60,201 nucleotides of DNA, taken from positions 1 through 60,201 of the forward strand of contig WQYX01000019.1 of the NCBI GenBank assembly GCA_009781005.1, written 5' to 3'. Under the pieces are notes generated by a model. That model did no database searches. It was not told where the DNA came from and saw nothing but the letters and a program-made list of their open reading frames with translations. Positions 1 to 6,831 of this stretch are shown here, one piece after another. The stretch comes from Polyangiaceae bacterium (GTDB lineage Bacteria > Myxococcota_A > Polyangia > Polyangiales > Polyangiaceae). Position numbers and translations under genes: made by a program. Positions within the stretch are counted from its first letter, which is position 1. Each line of letters opens with the position of its first letter.

Positions 1-147
1 AGTCGTTTGGTCAGCCGACTGTCACCAAAGTCGGCTCCCTCAAAGTCATTGTATGCAACCATCGGCCAGCTTTGATCATGCTTGGGCTCACAAGAAAAGA
101 AAATTGTGTAGGATCCTTAGGGGGGGCGGAGCCCCCACGAAAAGATG

Positions 148-210
148 GTGCCGTTCGGGCGCTGCTTCGCAGCGCGTTCGGCTTCTGCGCGAACTTCTGC
201 CGAACGGCAC
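148..210. repeat. compound palindrome upstream of the NTF2-like gene
   Basis: Outer inverted repeat GTGCCGTTCGG (148-158) pairs with CCGAACGGCAC (200-210). Inside it is a perfect 7-bp hairpin GCGCTGC-TTC-GCAGCGC (159-175) and a GTTCG/CGAAC pair (176-194). A G-run/C-run hairpin (about 120-136) lies just before it. The structure ends one base before the first ATG of the next gene, so it would form that gene's 5' leader. The role is unknown; it resembles the interspersed palindromes found elsewhere in the window. Confidence 0.6.
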
Positions 211-211
211 T

Positions 212-616
212 ATGACGATGACCATGGATGTTAAACATTGCATTATTGAGCTCGAAAAGACTGCTCTCGATCGCTGGTGCAGAGGCGATCCTTCGGGGTT
301 TCTTGAAATATCGGCCGCGGACGTTGTCTACTTCGACCCATTTCTCCCAACACGGCTCAATGGGTGGCGTGAGCTTTCCCACTATTACGAAAGTATCCGC
401 GGAAAAATCTTTGCGCTGCATCACGAAATGATTGCGCCGCTCGTCCAAGAAATTGGCGACGCAGCCATCCTGACTTTTCAGTTCATTTCGAGCGGTGACG
501 ACCATGCCGCCGAGTTGCGCTGGAATTGCACGGAGGTTTATCGTCGGCAAACCGAAGGTTGGCGAATCGCGCAAACCCACTGGTCCTTCACCAGCCAAGG
601 CACACAAGAGGAATAG
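212..616 (+). CDS. NTF2-like / SnoaL-like fold protein
   Basis: Protein of about 134 aa. It has the pattern of the NTF2-like superfamily (DUF4440 or CaMKII-association type): an N-terminal helix followed by a residue stretch with YFDPF and LNGW, then a beta-rich second half with AILTFQF and a closing strand GWRIAQTHWSF. Such cone-shaped folds bind small ligands or act as simple enzymes, and the sequence gives no catalytic assignment. Three in-frame ATGs (212, 218, 224) follow the palindrome directly and no strong Shine-Dalgarno is visible, so the exact start is uncertain. An upstream extension to 53 would read through the palindrome and looks non-coding. It is probably cytoplasmic, because no signal peptide is seen. 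Confidence 0.7.
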   Translation: MTMTMDVKHCIIELEKTALDRWCRGDPSGFLEISAADVVYFDPFLPTRLNGWRELSHYYESIRGKIFALHHEMIAPLVQEIGDAAILTFQFISSGDDHAAELRWNCTEVYRRQTEGWRIAQTHWSFTSQGTQEE

Positions 617-754
617 ATCGCACCTGCGAGGGGGAACGCTCGGTCAGAACTGAGTCTCTCGGGCTTTTGCAAGCAGTTTCGAACGTCGCACAAAGATGCG
701 TCGCATGATGTCGTACGTGAACGGCGTACGTGGAAAAACAGGGCTCGATCCGAG

Positions 755-784
755 TTGACGTCGTGCAGCGTCGTCCCGTACGTT
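755..784 (+). promoter_or_regulatory. candidate sigma70-type promoter for the cold-shock gene
   Basis: TTGACG (755-760) is followed after 18 bases by TACGTT (779-784), a good -35 with a weak -10. This would give a leader of roughly 80-90 nt before the cold-shock start at 874, consistent with the long leaders usual for csp genes. The 617-873 interval holds no credible gene. Assignment is by eye only. Confidence 0.35.
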
Positions 785-873
785 ACGAATCCTCGAACGG
801 CAGCGCTCTGCATTCCAGGACGCTTACTCGAGGCAAGTACCATAATTCGAATATGTGAAGTGGAGGCATCCCA

Positions 874-1095
874 ATGGCAGTGGGCAAGGTGAAGTGGTTC
901 AACGACGAAAAGGGCTGGGGCTTCATCAAGCAAGATAGCGGCCCTGATGTCTTCGTTCACTATTCGCAGATCTCTGGCGATGGCCGCCGCCGTCTCTTCG
1001 AGGACGAGACTGTCGAATTCGAAATCAAGGAAGGCCCAAAGGGCCTCCAGGCGATCAACGTCATTCGTCAGGCCGGCGCGCAGCTCGGCGCCTAG
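874..1095 (+). CDS. cold-shock protein (CspA family)
   Basis: A 73-aa single cold-shock domain, a small beta-barrel that binds single-stranded RNA and DNA and acts as an RNA chaperone. The RNP1 motif KGWGFI is at residues 13-18 and RNP2 VFVHY at 26-30, with the expected KVKWFN start at 5-10. A Shine-Dalgarno GGAGG (862-866) sits 7 bases before the ATG, which fixes the start. The length is normal for the family, with a few extra residues after the domain. The TAG stop lies inside the CTAG that flanks the following mobile element (family D), so the element inserted at the stop codon without changing the protein. Expression under cold or growth-phase control is inferred only from family behaviour. 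Confidence 0.95.
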   Translation: MAVGKVKWFNDEKGWGFIKQDSGPDVFVHYSQISGDGRRRLFEDETVEFEIKEGPKGLQAINVIRQAGAQLGA

Positions 1096-1455
1096 TGCCT
1101 GTCCCTAGATACGGGACTCAGAGCATGTTTACCAGCCGTTGCGAGCGAATCGAGGCTAGGGCGGAGCGCGAGGAGCCCGCGCAAGCGTACTTGTCGTACG
1201 TGCGCAGGCACCCGAGCGCCCAACCGACGCATCGATTCGCGCCGCAGACTGTAGAACACGCTCTAAGGTGCAAGCGATGGAGACCACGGGGCGCCTCGTC
1301 AGCGTGATCGTTGACTTTGACGTTTGACGTGAACGGCGACGGCGACGAACCGGTTTTTTCGTTCACGTCGTCGTCAAACGATCACGTCAACGTCAACGAG
1401 GGGCTCCACATAAAACGCGCGCTTGTCGCCTCGGTCCGGAATTCAGGGACACGCC
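1096..1455. mobile_element. family D element (MITE-like) with a nested family A copy
   Basis: The termini form an imperfect 15-bp inverted repeat: TGCCTGTCCCTAGAT at the left and its near complement ending at 1455, sharing TGTCCCT. Both ends are flanked by CTAG (1092-1095 and 1456-1459), which looks like a 4-bp target duplication; the left CTAG contains the csp stop codon. Inside are a family A hairpin (1121-1263) and a second large imperfect inverted repeat (about 1290-1412) sharing CGTGAACG and CCTCGT arms around AACCGGTTTTTT. No transposase gene is present. CTAG-type duplications are typical of IS5-type transposition (family knowledge); the source transposase is unknown. Confidence 0.6.
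1121..1263. repeat. family A hairpin element, copy A1 (inside element D)
   Basis: 143-bp imperfect palindrome with termini GAGCATGTTTACCAGCC and GTAGAACACGCTC. The apex carries GTAC-TTGTC-type loop sequences. Flanking triplets are TCA on the left and TAA on the right, so the target duplication is not preserved as in most A copies. It lies in the opposite arm orientation to A2, A3 and A5. Confidence 0.85.
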
Positions 1456-1523
1456 CTAGCTAGCGAGAGCCATGGCTTTCGAGCTCAACGTGACGTGTGC
1501 GCATCGCCATGGGACTTTCAAAT

Positions 1524-1709
1524 ACAGCGCAACCGAGTTGCGCTGTAAGCCGCTTCGATTTGACGCGATCTCGTCGTTGGGGCATTTGTACTCTTAAAAG
1601 GAGTACAATCTCCCCGCGATGCCGCAGCCGGGGGCTCCCCTGGCGGCGCGCAGGAAGGCGGGCCGGCGCCGTAGGCGCCGCCCGCCGACGAGCACCGCCC
1701 AAGGGGAGC
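1524..1709. other. cluster of hairpins in gene-free DNA
   Basis: Three separate inverted repeats occur here: a perfect 10-bp stem ACAGCGCAAC-CGA-GTTGCGCTGT (1524-1546), an 8-bp stem TTGTACTC/GAGTACAA (1586-1608), and a large GC stem around GGCGCC-GTA-GGCGCC (1657-1686) nested within GCTCCCCT/AGGGGAGC arms (1634-1709). No ORF here has credible coding character. It may be a patchwork of decayed palindromic elements. Confidence 0.6.
1550..1583. repeat. family B half-element (fragment B1)
   Basis: 34 bp matching one arm of family B (CCGCTTCGATTTGACGCG, then the TCGTTGGGGC block seen in full copies). The partner arm is missing, so this is a truncated relic. Confidence 0.7.
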
Positions 1710-1753
1710 ACGCGCGGCGAGCCGAAGGCGAAACGCGCGGTGGGGTCCACTCA

Positions 1754-1896
1754 GAGCGAGTTCAACAGCCTGCTGCGCAAATCGATACGTCGGTTGGGCG
1801 CTCGGGTGCCTGCGCACGTACGAAAAGTACGCTTACGCGGGCTCCTCGCGCTCCGCCCTAGCCTCGATTCGCTCGCGACGGCTGCCCTACACGCTC
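1754..1896. repeat. family A hairpin element, copy A2
   Basis: 143-bp element with termini GAGCGAGTTCAACAGCC and GGCTGCCCTACACGCTC. It is flanked by TCA (1751-1753) and TCA (1897-1899), a 3-bp direct repeat. The right flank is one base from the stop codon of the metallophosphoesterase gene on the minus strand. Confidence 0.9.
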
Positions 1897-1900
1897 TCAA

Positions 1901-2821
1901 TCAATAACTGAGGATCGGCACGTCTGCGATGCGAAAGGTCACGGTTTCCGGTTCGTAGACGCGCGCCTTGACGGACGACAAGGTTCCTTCCGCGTCGAAC
2001 TCGTAGACGTTGAAGCCTGCCATCTTGTGCTCGTTGTCGTGATGAAGCGACGCGCTCGTTGCGCCGAGCACGAGAAGTTCACCTGCACGCGTCACGAGCG
2101 GCCTCCGTTGACGAACATGGAGATGGCCATGAAGAACGATGCCCTTGTCGAGATGCGCGAGCGCCGCGGCGAGCGCACGCGCGTCCCACAGACCCTCGGC
2201 CATCGTTTTCAATTTCGATCGCGGGTTATGTAGAGGATGATGCAAAGCGATAACGGGGGTTCGCTTCTTCACTTCGTCGTGCGCGAGAATGCGCTCGAAG
2301 GCTGCAATCTGCACACGTCCGAGCTCGCCCGAGGCAATGAACGGAGGCCGGGGCACCGCGCTCGACAGACCGATGATCGCAACGGGGCCGCGAAGCTTGA
2401 CGAATGGAAAACGGCCGAGCGGGATCGACGCAGCGAGCTCGGGCAGATCGCTCTCGACGTACGGCGCGAAGAACGAACCGAAGCGTCGCGATCGCAGAGC
2501 ACCGCGCGTGTAGAGATCATGGTTTCCCGGCACGATGGAGATCTGATCCGAACGCAAACCGAGCTCGGCTTCGAGCAGAGCGCGTGCGGTCTCGAACTCG
2601 CCTTCGAGCGCGAGGTTCGTCAGATCGCCCGTGATGATCGCGTGATCGACCCGCGCGCGCGCAATCTCGCGCGTGACGGCACGGGCATAGGCCACCTTGT
2701 GCTGGTGATTGCGCTTTACCTTGAGGTTGACCCATCCGGTGAAACGCTTGTTGAAAAACCGAGTCAGGCCCGCGCCTTCGAGTGCGAGCACGTGAAGATC
2801 GGAGAAGTGCGCGATGCGCAT
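1901..2821 (-). CDS. calcineurin-like metallophosphoesterase
   Basis: 306-aa cytosolic metallophosphoesterase. The five metal-binding blocks are all visible: HFSDLHV (residues 5-11), GDLTN near 65, GNHD near 98, an HHP block and a terminal GHLHVRQ. These coordinate two metals for phosphoester hydrolysis; the substrate cannot be read from sequence (the family includes Icc-type cyclic nucleotide and other phosphodiesterases). The ATG at 2821 overlaps the TGA that flanks repeat A3, so the present 5' leader is the hairpin itself. Without the element, the start would lie 12 bases after the stop of the upstream FGE-like gene, suggesting the two were one operon. There is no good Shine-Dalgarno in either arrangement. 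Confidence 0.88.
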   Translation of the reverse strand: MRIAHFSDLHVLALEGAGLTRFFNKRFTGWVNLKVKRNHQHKVAYARAVTREIARARVDHAIITGDLTNLALEGEFETARALLEAELGLRSDQISIVPGNHDLYTRGALRSRRFGSFFAPYVESDLPELAASIPLGRFPFVKLRGPVAIIGLSSAVPRPPFIASGELGRVQIAAFERILAHDEVKKRTPVIALHHPLHNPRSKLKTMAEGLWDARALAAALAHLDKGIVLHGHLHVRQRRPLVTRAGELLVLGATSASLHHDNEHKMAGFNVYEFDAEGTLSSVKARVYEPETVTFRIADVPILSY

Positions 2822-2823
2822 GA

Positions 2824-3013
2824 GAGCGTGTTTACCAGCCTGCTGCGCGAAATCGATTCGGTTTTGACGGCGCCTTCGGCGCTGTCGGCCCGCCTGCGGC
2901 GGGACCTCAGGTGGGCGCTGCGGTGCCTGCGCACGTACGAAGAGTACGCTTACGCGGGCTCCTCGCGCTCCGCCCTAGCCTCGATTCGCTCGCGACGGCT
3001 GGTAACCACGCTC
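2824..3013. repeat. family A hairpin element, copy A3 (with internal insertion)
   Basis: 190-bp element, longer than the usual 143 bp because about 47 bp carrying two small GC hairpins is inserted in the left arm. It is flanked by TGA (2821-2823) and TGA (3014-3016). The left TGA overlaps the start codon of the metallophosphoesterase. It separates that gene from the FGE-like gene, which are otherwise only 12 bases apart. Confidence 0.9.
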
Positions 3014-3026
3014 TGAGGCTTGAAAT

Positions 3027-4001
3027 CTAATTCAGCGGTGCGCTCGCCGCGACCGAATACGCGCATCGGAAACCGATCTCGCGTGTGGCCAAAACCGACG
3101 CGTTGCGTGCGGCCGTTCGAAGCATGAAGAGCCCGTCGCGGTACGATCCACCGCGAACGACGTGCCCGTCGCCGCCTTGCGAAGGTCCCGTGGGATCGGT
3201 CTCTCGGGAGCGCGGATAGCCGAAGCCATCTGCATCGCGATCGTAGAGATCATGCACCCATTCAGCGGCGTTGCCGGCCATGTCGTAGAGCCCCGTGCTC
3301 GTCGCGCCGTCCGGGAACGAGCCCGCGGGTGCGAGACCAAGGAAGCCGTCCGAGCCGTCCGTCGGATCGACCGCGAACGCACCATGGTTGGCGAGGTGTC
3401 CGTTTTCGAGATCACCCCACGGGAAGACGTGTTTCCCCCCGCCGCTCGCAGCGAAGTCCCACTCTGCTTCCGTTGGCAAGCGGCCGCCCAACCACGTGCA
3501 ATATGCAACCGCATCGTCCCAGCGCACGTGCGTGACCGGAAAGTCGGGTCGATCGTAGCGTGCGTCGCCCCTCGCAAACGATGGCGGCGGGCAGACTCCG
3601 ATTTCTTCGCATTGCCTGTACGCGCGCACCGTCACCTCCGTGCGATCGATCTCGAACGGCGAAAGCGTGACTTCGTGCGCGTGGCCCTCGGCGCGAATGA
3701 CGGGTGCGGGGCTCCATGCGCGAGAGCTGTCTTCGCAGTCGGCGCCGAGCGCTTCGCGCGCGCACATCGCGACGGCACGGACCATCTCCTTCGGCGTCGA
3801 GCCCATGACAAAGCGCCCGCCAGGCAACCGTACGCGCCCTTCGACGGCAGGGCGCAGCGCCACGACACCGTTGGCGGGCGCGCGGCTGTCGCCGCGTTCG
3901 AAGCCGAGTTGGAAACGCGCGACGCGTTGAGGACGATGCGACAGCGCGAGACGCGAAGGCGATGCGTCGGGCTCGCCGCCCTCATGACAACTCGTTGCCA
4001 T
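3027..4001 (-). CDS. FGE/SUMF1-fold lipoprotein, catalytic cysteines absent
   Basis: About 324 aa with a C-terminal formylglycine-generating-enzyme (SUMF1) domain. Recognisable blocks are LPGGRFVMGS, DRTEVTVRAYRQC, FPVTHVRWDDAVAYC, GGRLPTEAEWDFAA, GLYDMAGNAAEWV, VVRGGSY and IGFRCAYS. True FGEs carry two catalytic cysteines just after the GGS block; here that segment reads YRDGLFMLRTAARN with no cysteine, so sulfatase activation is unlikely and a structural or binding role is more plausible. A hydrophobic stretch ending MATSC looks like a lipoprotein signal, but the first in-frame ATG (4001) lies inside it and no ATG, GTG or TTG occurs shortly upstream. The real start is probably just upstream, overlapping the end of the small gene at 4034, possibly with a non-standard codon. 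Stop is TAG at 3027. Confidence 0.78.
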   Translation of the reverse strand: MATSCHEGGEPDASPSRLALSHRPQRVARFQLGFERGDSRAPANGVVALRPAVEGRVRLPGGRFVMGSTPKEMVRAVAMCAREALGADCEDSSRAWSPAPVIRAEGHAHEVTLSPFEIDRTEVTVRAYRQCEEIGVCPPPSFARGDARYDRPDFPVTHVRWDDAVAYCTWLGGRLPTEAEWDFAASGGGKHVFPWGDLENGHLANHGAFAVDPTDGSDGFLGLAPAGSFPDGATSTGLYDMAGNAAEWVHDLYDRDADGFGYPRSRETDPTGPSQGGDGHVVRGGSYRDGLFMLRTAARNASVLATREIGFRCAYSVAASAPLN

Positions 4002-4033
4002 GAATACGGCGAAGAGGAGTGCGCCCCGCGCGA

Positions 4034-4288
4034 TTACGCGGCGCCGTTCTTCCGCACTCGGACAAGGGATTCGAGTTCGCCTGCAAGGCTCGCCGCCATC
4101 GCGCTCGCCATGCGGCAACTGGGCGGCGCCCTGTCCGTCGAATTGCCCGAAGCATGACCGTCGAGCAGCTGCTCGATCTCCTGAGCGAGCTTCAGTGCTC
4201 GCGATAAATTGTCCCTCACGTCGCTCCCGCGGGCGTAACAGAGTTCCGGTCCCCCGAGTGGTATCACGCTCTCGTTTTGAGGACTCAT
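4034..4288 (-). CDS. small helical protein of unknown function
   Basis: 84 aa, no recognised family. The middle is an amphipathic helix (DNLSRALKLAQEIEQLLDG), followed by a second Ala-rich helical segment and a basic tail VRKNGAA. The start ATG is supported by a GAGG Shine-Dalgarno 7 bases upstream. It overlaps the likely true start of the downstream FGE-like gene, so the two are probably translated together. It has no signal peptide or membrane segment. It is considered real because of the ribosome binding site and the helical pattern. Confidence 0.6.
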   Translation of the reverse strand: MSPQNESVIPLGGPELCYARGSDVRDNLSRALKLAQEIEQLLDGHASGNSTDRAPPSCRMASAMAASLAGELESLVRVRKNGAA

Positions 4289-4389
4289 GGGAATGCCTCA
4301 TCATCTAACTCGTTTTGCTGAACTCGTCATCGACGATCGCCGCTTTTTTCGTTTTCGGGTAAAAGAAATTCGCTTTGCGATCATCCGAT

Positions 4390-5274
4390 ATGAATCGTGT
4401 TCTGGCACGCTTTCTGGCTCGCTCGGCGCGCGCGTCGTTCGTGATGGTTTGTGCCTTGTTTTCCCTTGCTGGATGTATGCGTACACCTTCTCCGCTTTCG
4501 CCACATATCCAGGGATCGATTGGCTTACCGCATGACGGTGTACTCACAGGTGCGCACGAACTTCCATGCAACACGGGTTCAATCCGCTGTCTTCGCCAGA
4601 ACCATCGACACTTCGGAACGCCGCGTTTCATCGCCGGCATTCAGCGCGCGGCCGCGAAAGTCGCTTTCGCAAGACCGTCCTCAATGCTCACGGTTGGCGA
4701 CGTATCAGCAAGAGGCGGAGGCCGTATTTCGTCGCACGCCTCACACCGAACGGGACGCGACGCCGATCTTCTCTTTTACTTCGTGACGCTCGAAGGTGTG
4801 CCCGTAACGACACCTGACTTCCTCCGCGTCGGCAACGACGGTCTCGCGTGGGATCCATCGAGTAAGCGATTCCTCCGTCTCGACGTCGAGCGCGAGTGGG
4901 CGCTCGTCAAAGCTCTCATCTCGGATGACGACGCGCGCATCCAGTGGCTCTTCGTGAGCAGACCCGTTCGAGCCATGCTTCTCGAGTGGGCGCGCGCGCG
5001 CGGCGAGTCGACCGAGACTCTCGCGCGCGCCATGGACGTGCTGCTGCAACCGGGGCCTCCCGCGCAGCCGCACGACGATCACATTCACGCGCGCACGGCG
5101 TGCGATCCCGACGAAACGGCTCATGGATGCGAGCCGTTTGGACCGGTCCGTCCGTGGATTGCCGCGTTCGATGAGGCGTCGGCGCGAACGATTGCACAGG
5201 CCGACTCGATGCAAGTGCTGCTCGAGGCCATCCTCCGTCCCCTCGATTCTTCGGATGTGCACGCCAGCCGCTGA
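4390..5274 (+). CDS. mepA: penicillin-insensitive murein endopeptidase, MepA-like lipoprotein
   Basis: 294-aa M74-family LAS metallopeptidase that cleaves peptide cross-links in peptidoglycan in the periplasm. Zinc and active-site motifs are present: SSHASHRTGRDADLLFY (His and Asp ligands) and the late HDDHIHAR block. A lipoprotein signal with LAGC at about residue 25-28 suggests anchoring to the outer or inner membrane. The ATG at 4390 is preferred over the upstream TTG because it starts the basic part of the signal peptide. The gene is divergent from the small ORF at 4288, and the 101-bp gap is AT-richer and probably holds both promoters. The downstream methyltransferase starts 20 bases before this gene ends. 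Confidence 0.88.
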   Translation: MNRVLARFLARSARASFVMVCALFSLAGCMRTPSPLSPHIQGSIGLPHDGVLTGAHELPCNTGSIRCLRQNHRHFGTPRFIAGIQRAAAKVAFARPSSMLTVGDVSARGGGRISSHASHRTGRDADLLFYFVTLEGVPVTTPDFLRVGNDGLAWDPSSKRFLRLDVEREWALVKALISDDDARIQWLFVSRPVRAMLLEWARARGESTETLARAMDVLLQPGPPAQPHDDHIHARTACDPDETAHGCEPFGPVRPWIAAFDEASARTIAQADSMQVLLEAILRPLDSSDVHASR

Positions 5275-6175
5275 CAACGTCCTCGTTCACGGTGACGCGC
5301 GCACTCTCGGCGCAACACTCGCATCCGCGAGCTTCGATCTCGCGTATCTCGATCCACCCTTCAAAGTCGAGAAGTCATTCGGCGCGCGTCTCACGCGAGG
5401 CGGTCGCGCAAGCGGTCCCATCGCGTACGAGGACACCTGGCCGTCGCTCGCAGCTTACCTCGCGTGGCTCGAAGAGCGTGTCGCCATCGTTCGTGATCTG
5501 CTCTCGGCGCACGGCACGATGTGGCTGCATCTCGACGCGCGCGCCGTGCACGAAGCGAAGGTGCTCTGCGATCGCATCTTCGGCAAGAAGTGCTTTCGCG
5601 GCGAAGTGATCTGGGTACCAGGCAACGGCAGCAAGAGCCGAAGTGGGCCCGGCATGGGCCATCAGACGCTGCTCCTCTACGCGCGTGGAAGCGATCCCGT
5701 GTGGAACGGCAAGGATCCGGCGCTTCGGGCGCCGTTCGCGGCGACGAGCCAATCTATGCATTTTACACGCACAGACGAGAACGGGCGGCGCTATCGCGAT
5801 CGGATCGTGAGCGGCAAAACGTACCGCTATTATGCGGACGAAGGCCGCGCGCTCGGCAGCGTGTGGACGGATTGCCCGGCCATGACCGCGAACACGCCTC
5901 TTCGTCGTGAGACAACGGGTTACCCAACACAGAAGCCACTCCGGTTACTCGATCGCATCGTGCGAGCGTCGAGCTCGGAGGGATCGCACGTGCTCGATCC
6001 CTTTTGTGGATCGGGCACGACGCTCGTGGCCGCGGCGAGCACCGGGCGCCGCTTTGCCGGATGCGACGTGGGCGCCCTTGCGATCCGCACAACGCGTACA
6101 CGTCTTGATGCCGCCCGCGTGGGTTACACATTCCTCGATGCTTTGCATGTAAAGCATCAATTAGAACGCGTTTGA
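5255..6175 (+). CDS. DNA methyltransferase (N6-adenine/N4-cytosine type)
   Basis: 306 aa. Motif IV DPPF is at residues 33-36 and motif I (LDPFCGSGTTLV) lies near the C-terminus, giving the beta-class order of solitary and type III-like amino-methyltransferases. The target-recognition region sits between them. No restriction gene is adjacent, so it is probably an orphan regulator or a housekeeping methylase; specificity cannot be read. The start ATG overlaps mepA by 20 bases. The last three residues (E-R-V) and the TGA stop come from hairpin element C1. Without the element, the frame would run on for about a dozen codons into the convergent dps gene, so the insertion shortened and altered the tail. 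Confidence 0.88.
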   Translation: MCTPAADNVLVHGDARTLGATLASASFDLAYLDPPFKVEKSFGARLTRGGRASGPIAYEDTWPSLAAYLAWLEERVAIVRDLLSAHGTMWLHLDARAVHEAKVLCDRIFGKKCFRGEVIWVPGNGSKSRSGPGMGHQTLLLYARGSDPVWNGKDPALRAPFAATSQSMHFTRTDENGRRYRDRIVSGKTYRYYADEGRALGSVWTDCPAMTANTPLRRETTGYPTQKPLRLLDRIVRASSSEGSHVLDPFCGSGTTLVAAASTGRRFAGCDVGALAIRTTRTRLDAARVGYTFLDALHVKHQLERV

Positions 6176-6305
6176 TAACCGTCGCGAGCGCCGCGAGGCC
6201 AAGGCGGGTCCGAGGAGCCCGCGTAAGCGTACGTTGTTGTACGTGCGCAGGCACCGCAGGACCCAACGCGGGCATCGCGGCGCGCAGCAGGTTAGCAAAC
6301 GCGTT
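6164..6305. repeat. family C hairpin element, copy C1
   Basis: 142-bp imperfect palindrome with termini AACGCGTTTGATAACC and GGTTAGCAAACGCGTT. It shares the family A apex (GTACGTGCGCAGGCACCGCAG) but has different ends. It is flanked by TTAG (6161-6164) and TTAG (6306-6309), a direct repeat that includes the dps stop codon (TAA on the minus strand). It sits between two convergent genes and supplies the methyltransferase stop. Confidence 0.9.
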
Positions 6306-6782
6306 TTAGCGCAGGTGGGCTTCGACGAACCACAGATCCTTGTCGACCGCGCGTGAGACTTCGGTGAAGAGATCCGCCGTGTCCTTGTCTCCGAGTTTGT
6401 CGGCTTCATCGATGGCTGCGCGGACCTTCGCGCCGTACGCAGCAAGGGACAGAGAGACCGCTTCCACGTGCGCGCGACCGTCCGGAAGGTCCACCGAAGG
6501 TGACTTGAGCGACGAGCGCTTGACGACGGAGCCGAGCAAGCCGTCGGCGACTCCTCCGAGTTGCACCGCGCGCTCTGCGAGATCGTCGACACCGCAAGCA
6601 ACGTGCTCCGCAACAGAGTCGAAGAGCTCGTGCAGCGCGATGAAGTTCGGCCCCTTGACGTTCCAGTGCGCGTGCTTGACTTGGCCATGTAGATCGATGC
6701 CATCGGCAAGACGCGCATCGAGAATTTTCACGATGGCGGCGCGAACATTCTCCGGCAAATCATTCTTCGTTTGATGCATCAT
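6306..6782 (-). CDS. dps: Dps-family ferritin-like DNA-protection protein
   Basis: 158 aa, the usual Dps length. These proteins form dodecamers that oxidise iron with hydrogen peroxide and protect DNA under stress. The family signature HWNVKGPNFIALHELFD (residues 39-55) is followed by DDLAERAVQLGG, which together supply the ferroxidase ligands at the dimer interface. The start is one of two adjacent ATGs (6782 or 6779) with a purine-rich AGGGGG upstream. The gene is 49 bases downstream of pdhC on the same strand, but the functions are unrelated. Its TAA stop is the target duplication of element C1. The N-terminus is short, with few lysines, so strong direct DNA binding is uncertain. Confidence 0.92.
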   Translation of the reverse strand: MMHQTKNDLPENVRAAIVKILDARLADGIDLHGQVKHAHWNVKGPNFIALHELFDSVAEHVACGVDDLAERAVQLGGVADGLLGSVVKRSSLKSPSVDLPDGRAHVEAVSLSLAAYGAKVRAAIDEADKLGDKDTADLFTEVSRAVDKDLWFVEAHLR

Positions 6783-6831
6783 ACATGTTCCCCCTCTGTA
6801 TTGATTCGACTCGAACGCCGGCTAACCCGTT

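Noticed and set aside
13-607. Minus-strand frame of 198 codons opposite the NTF2-like gene
   Set aside because: It crosses the palindromes and has no recognisable motif, whereas the plus-strand frame has an NTF2-like pattern.
1095-1307. Short frames that look conserved between several intergenic sites (for example containing RRERIEARAEREEPAQAY-like peptides)
   Set aside because: They are translations of the family A repeat; the similarity between them is due to the DNA element, not to a protein family.
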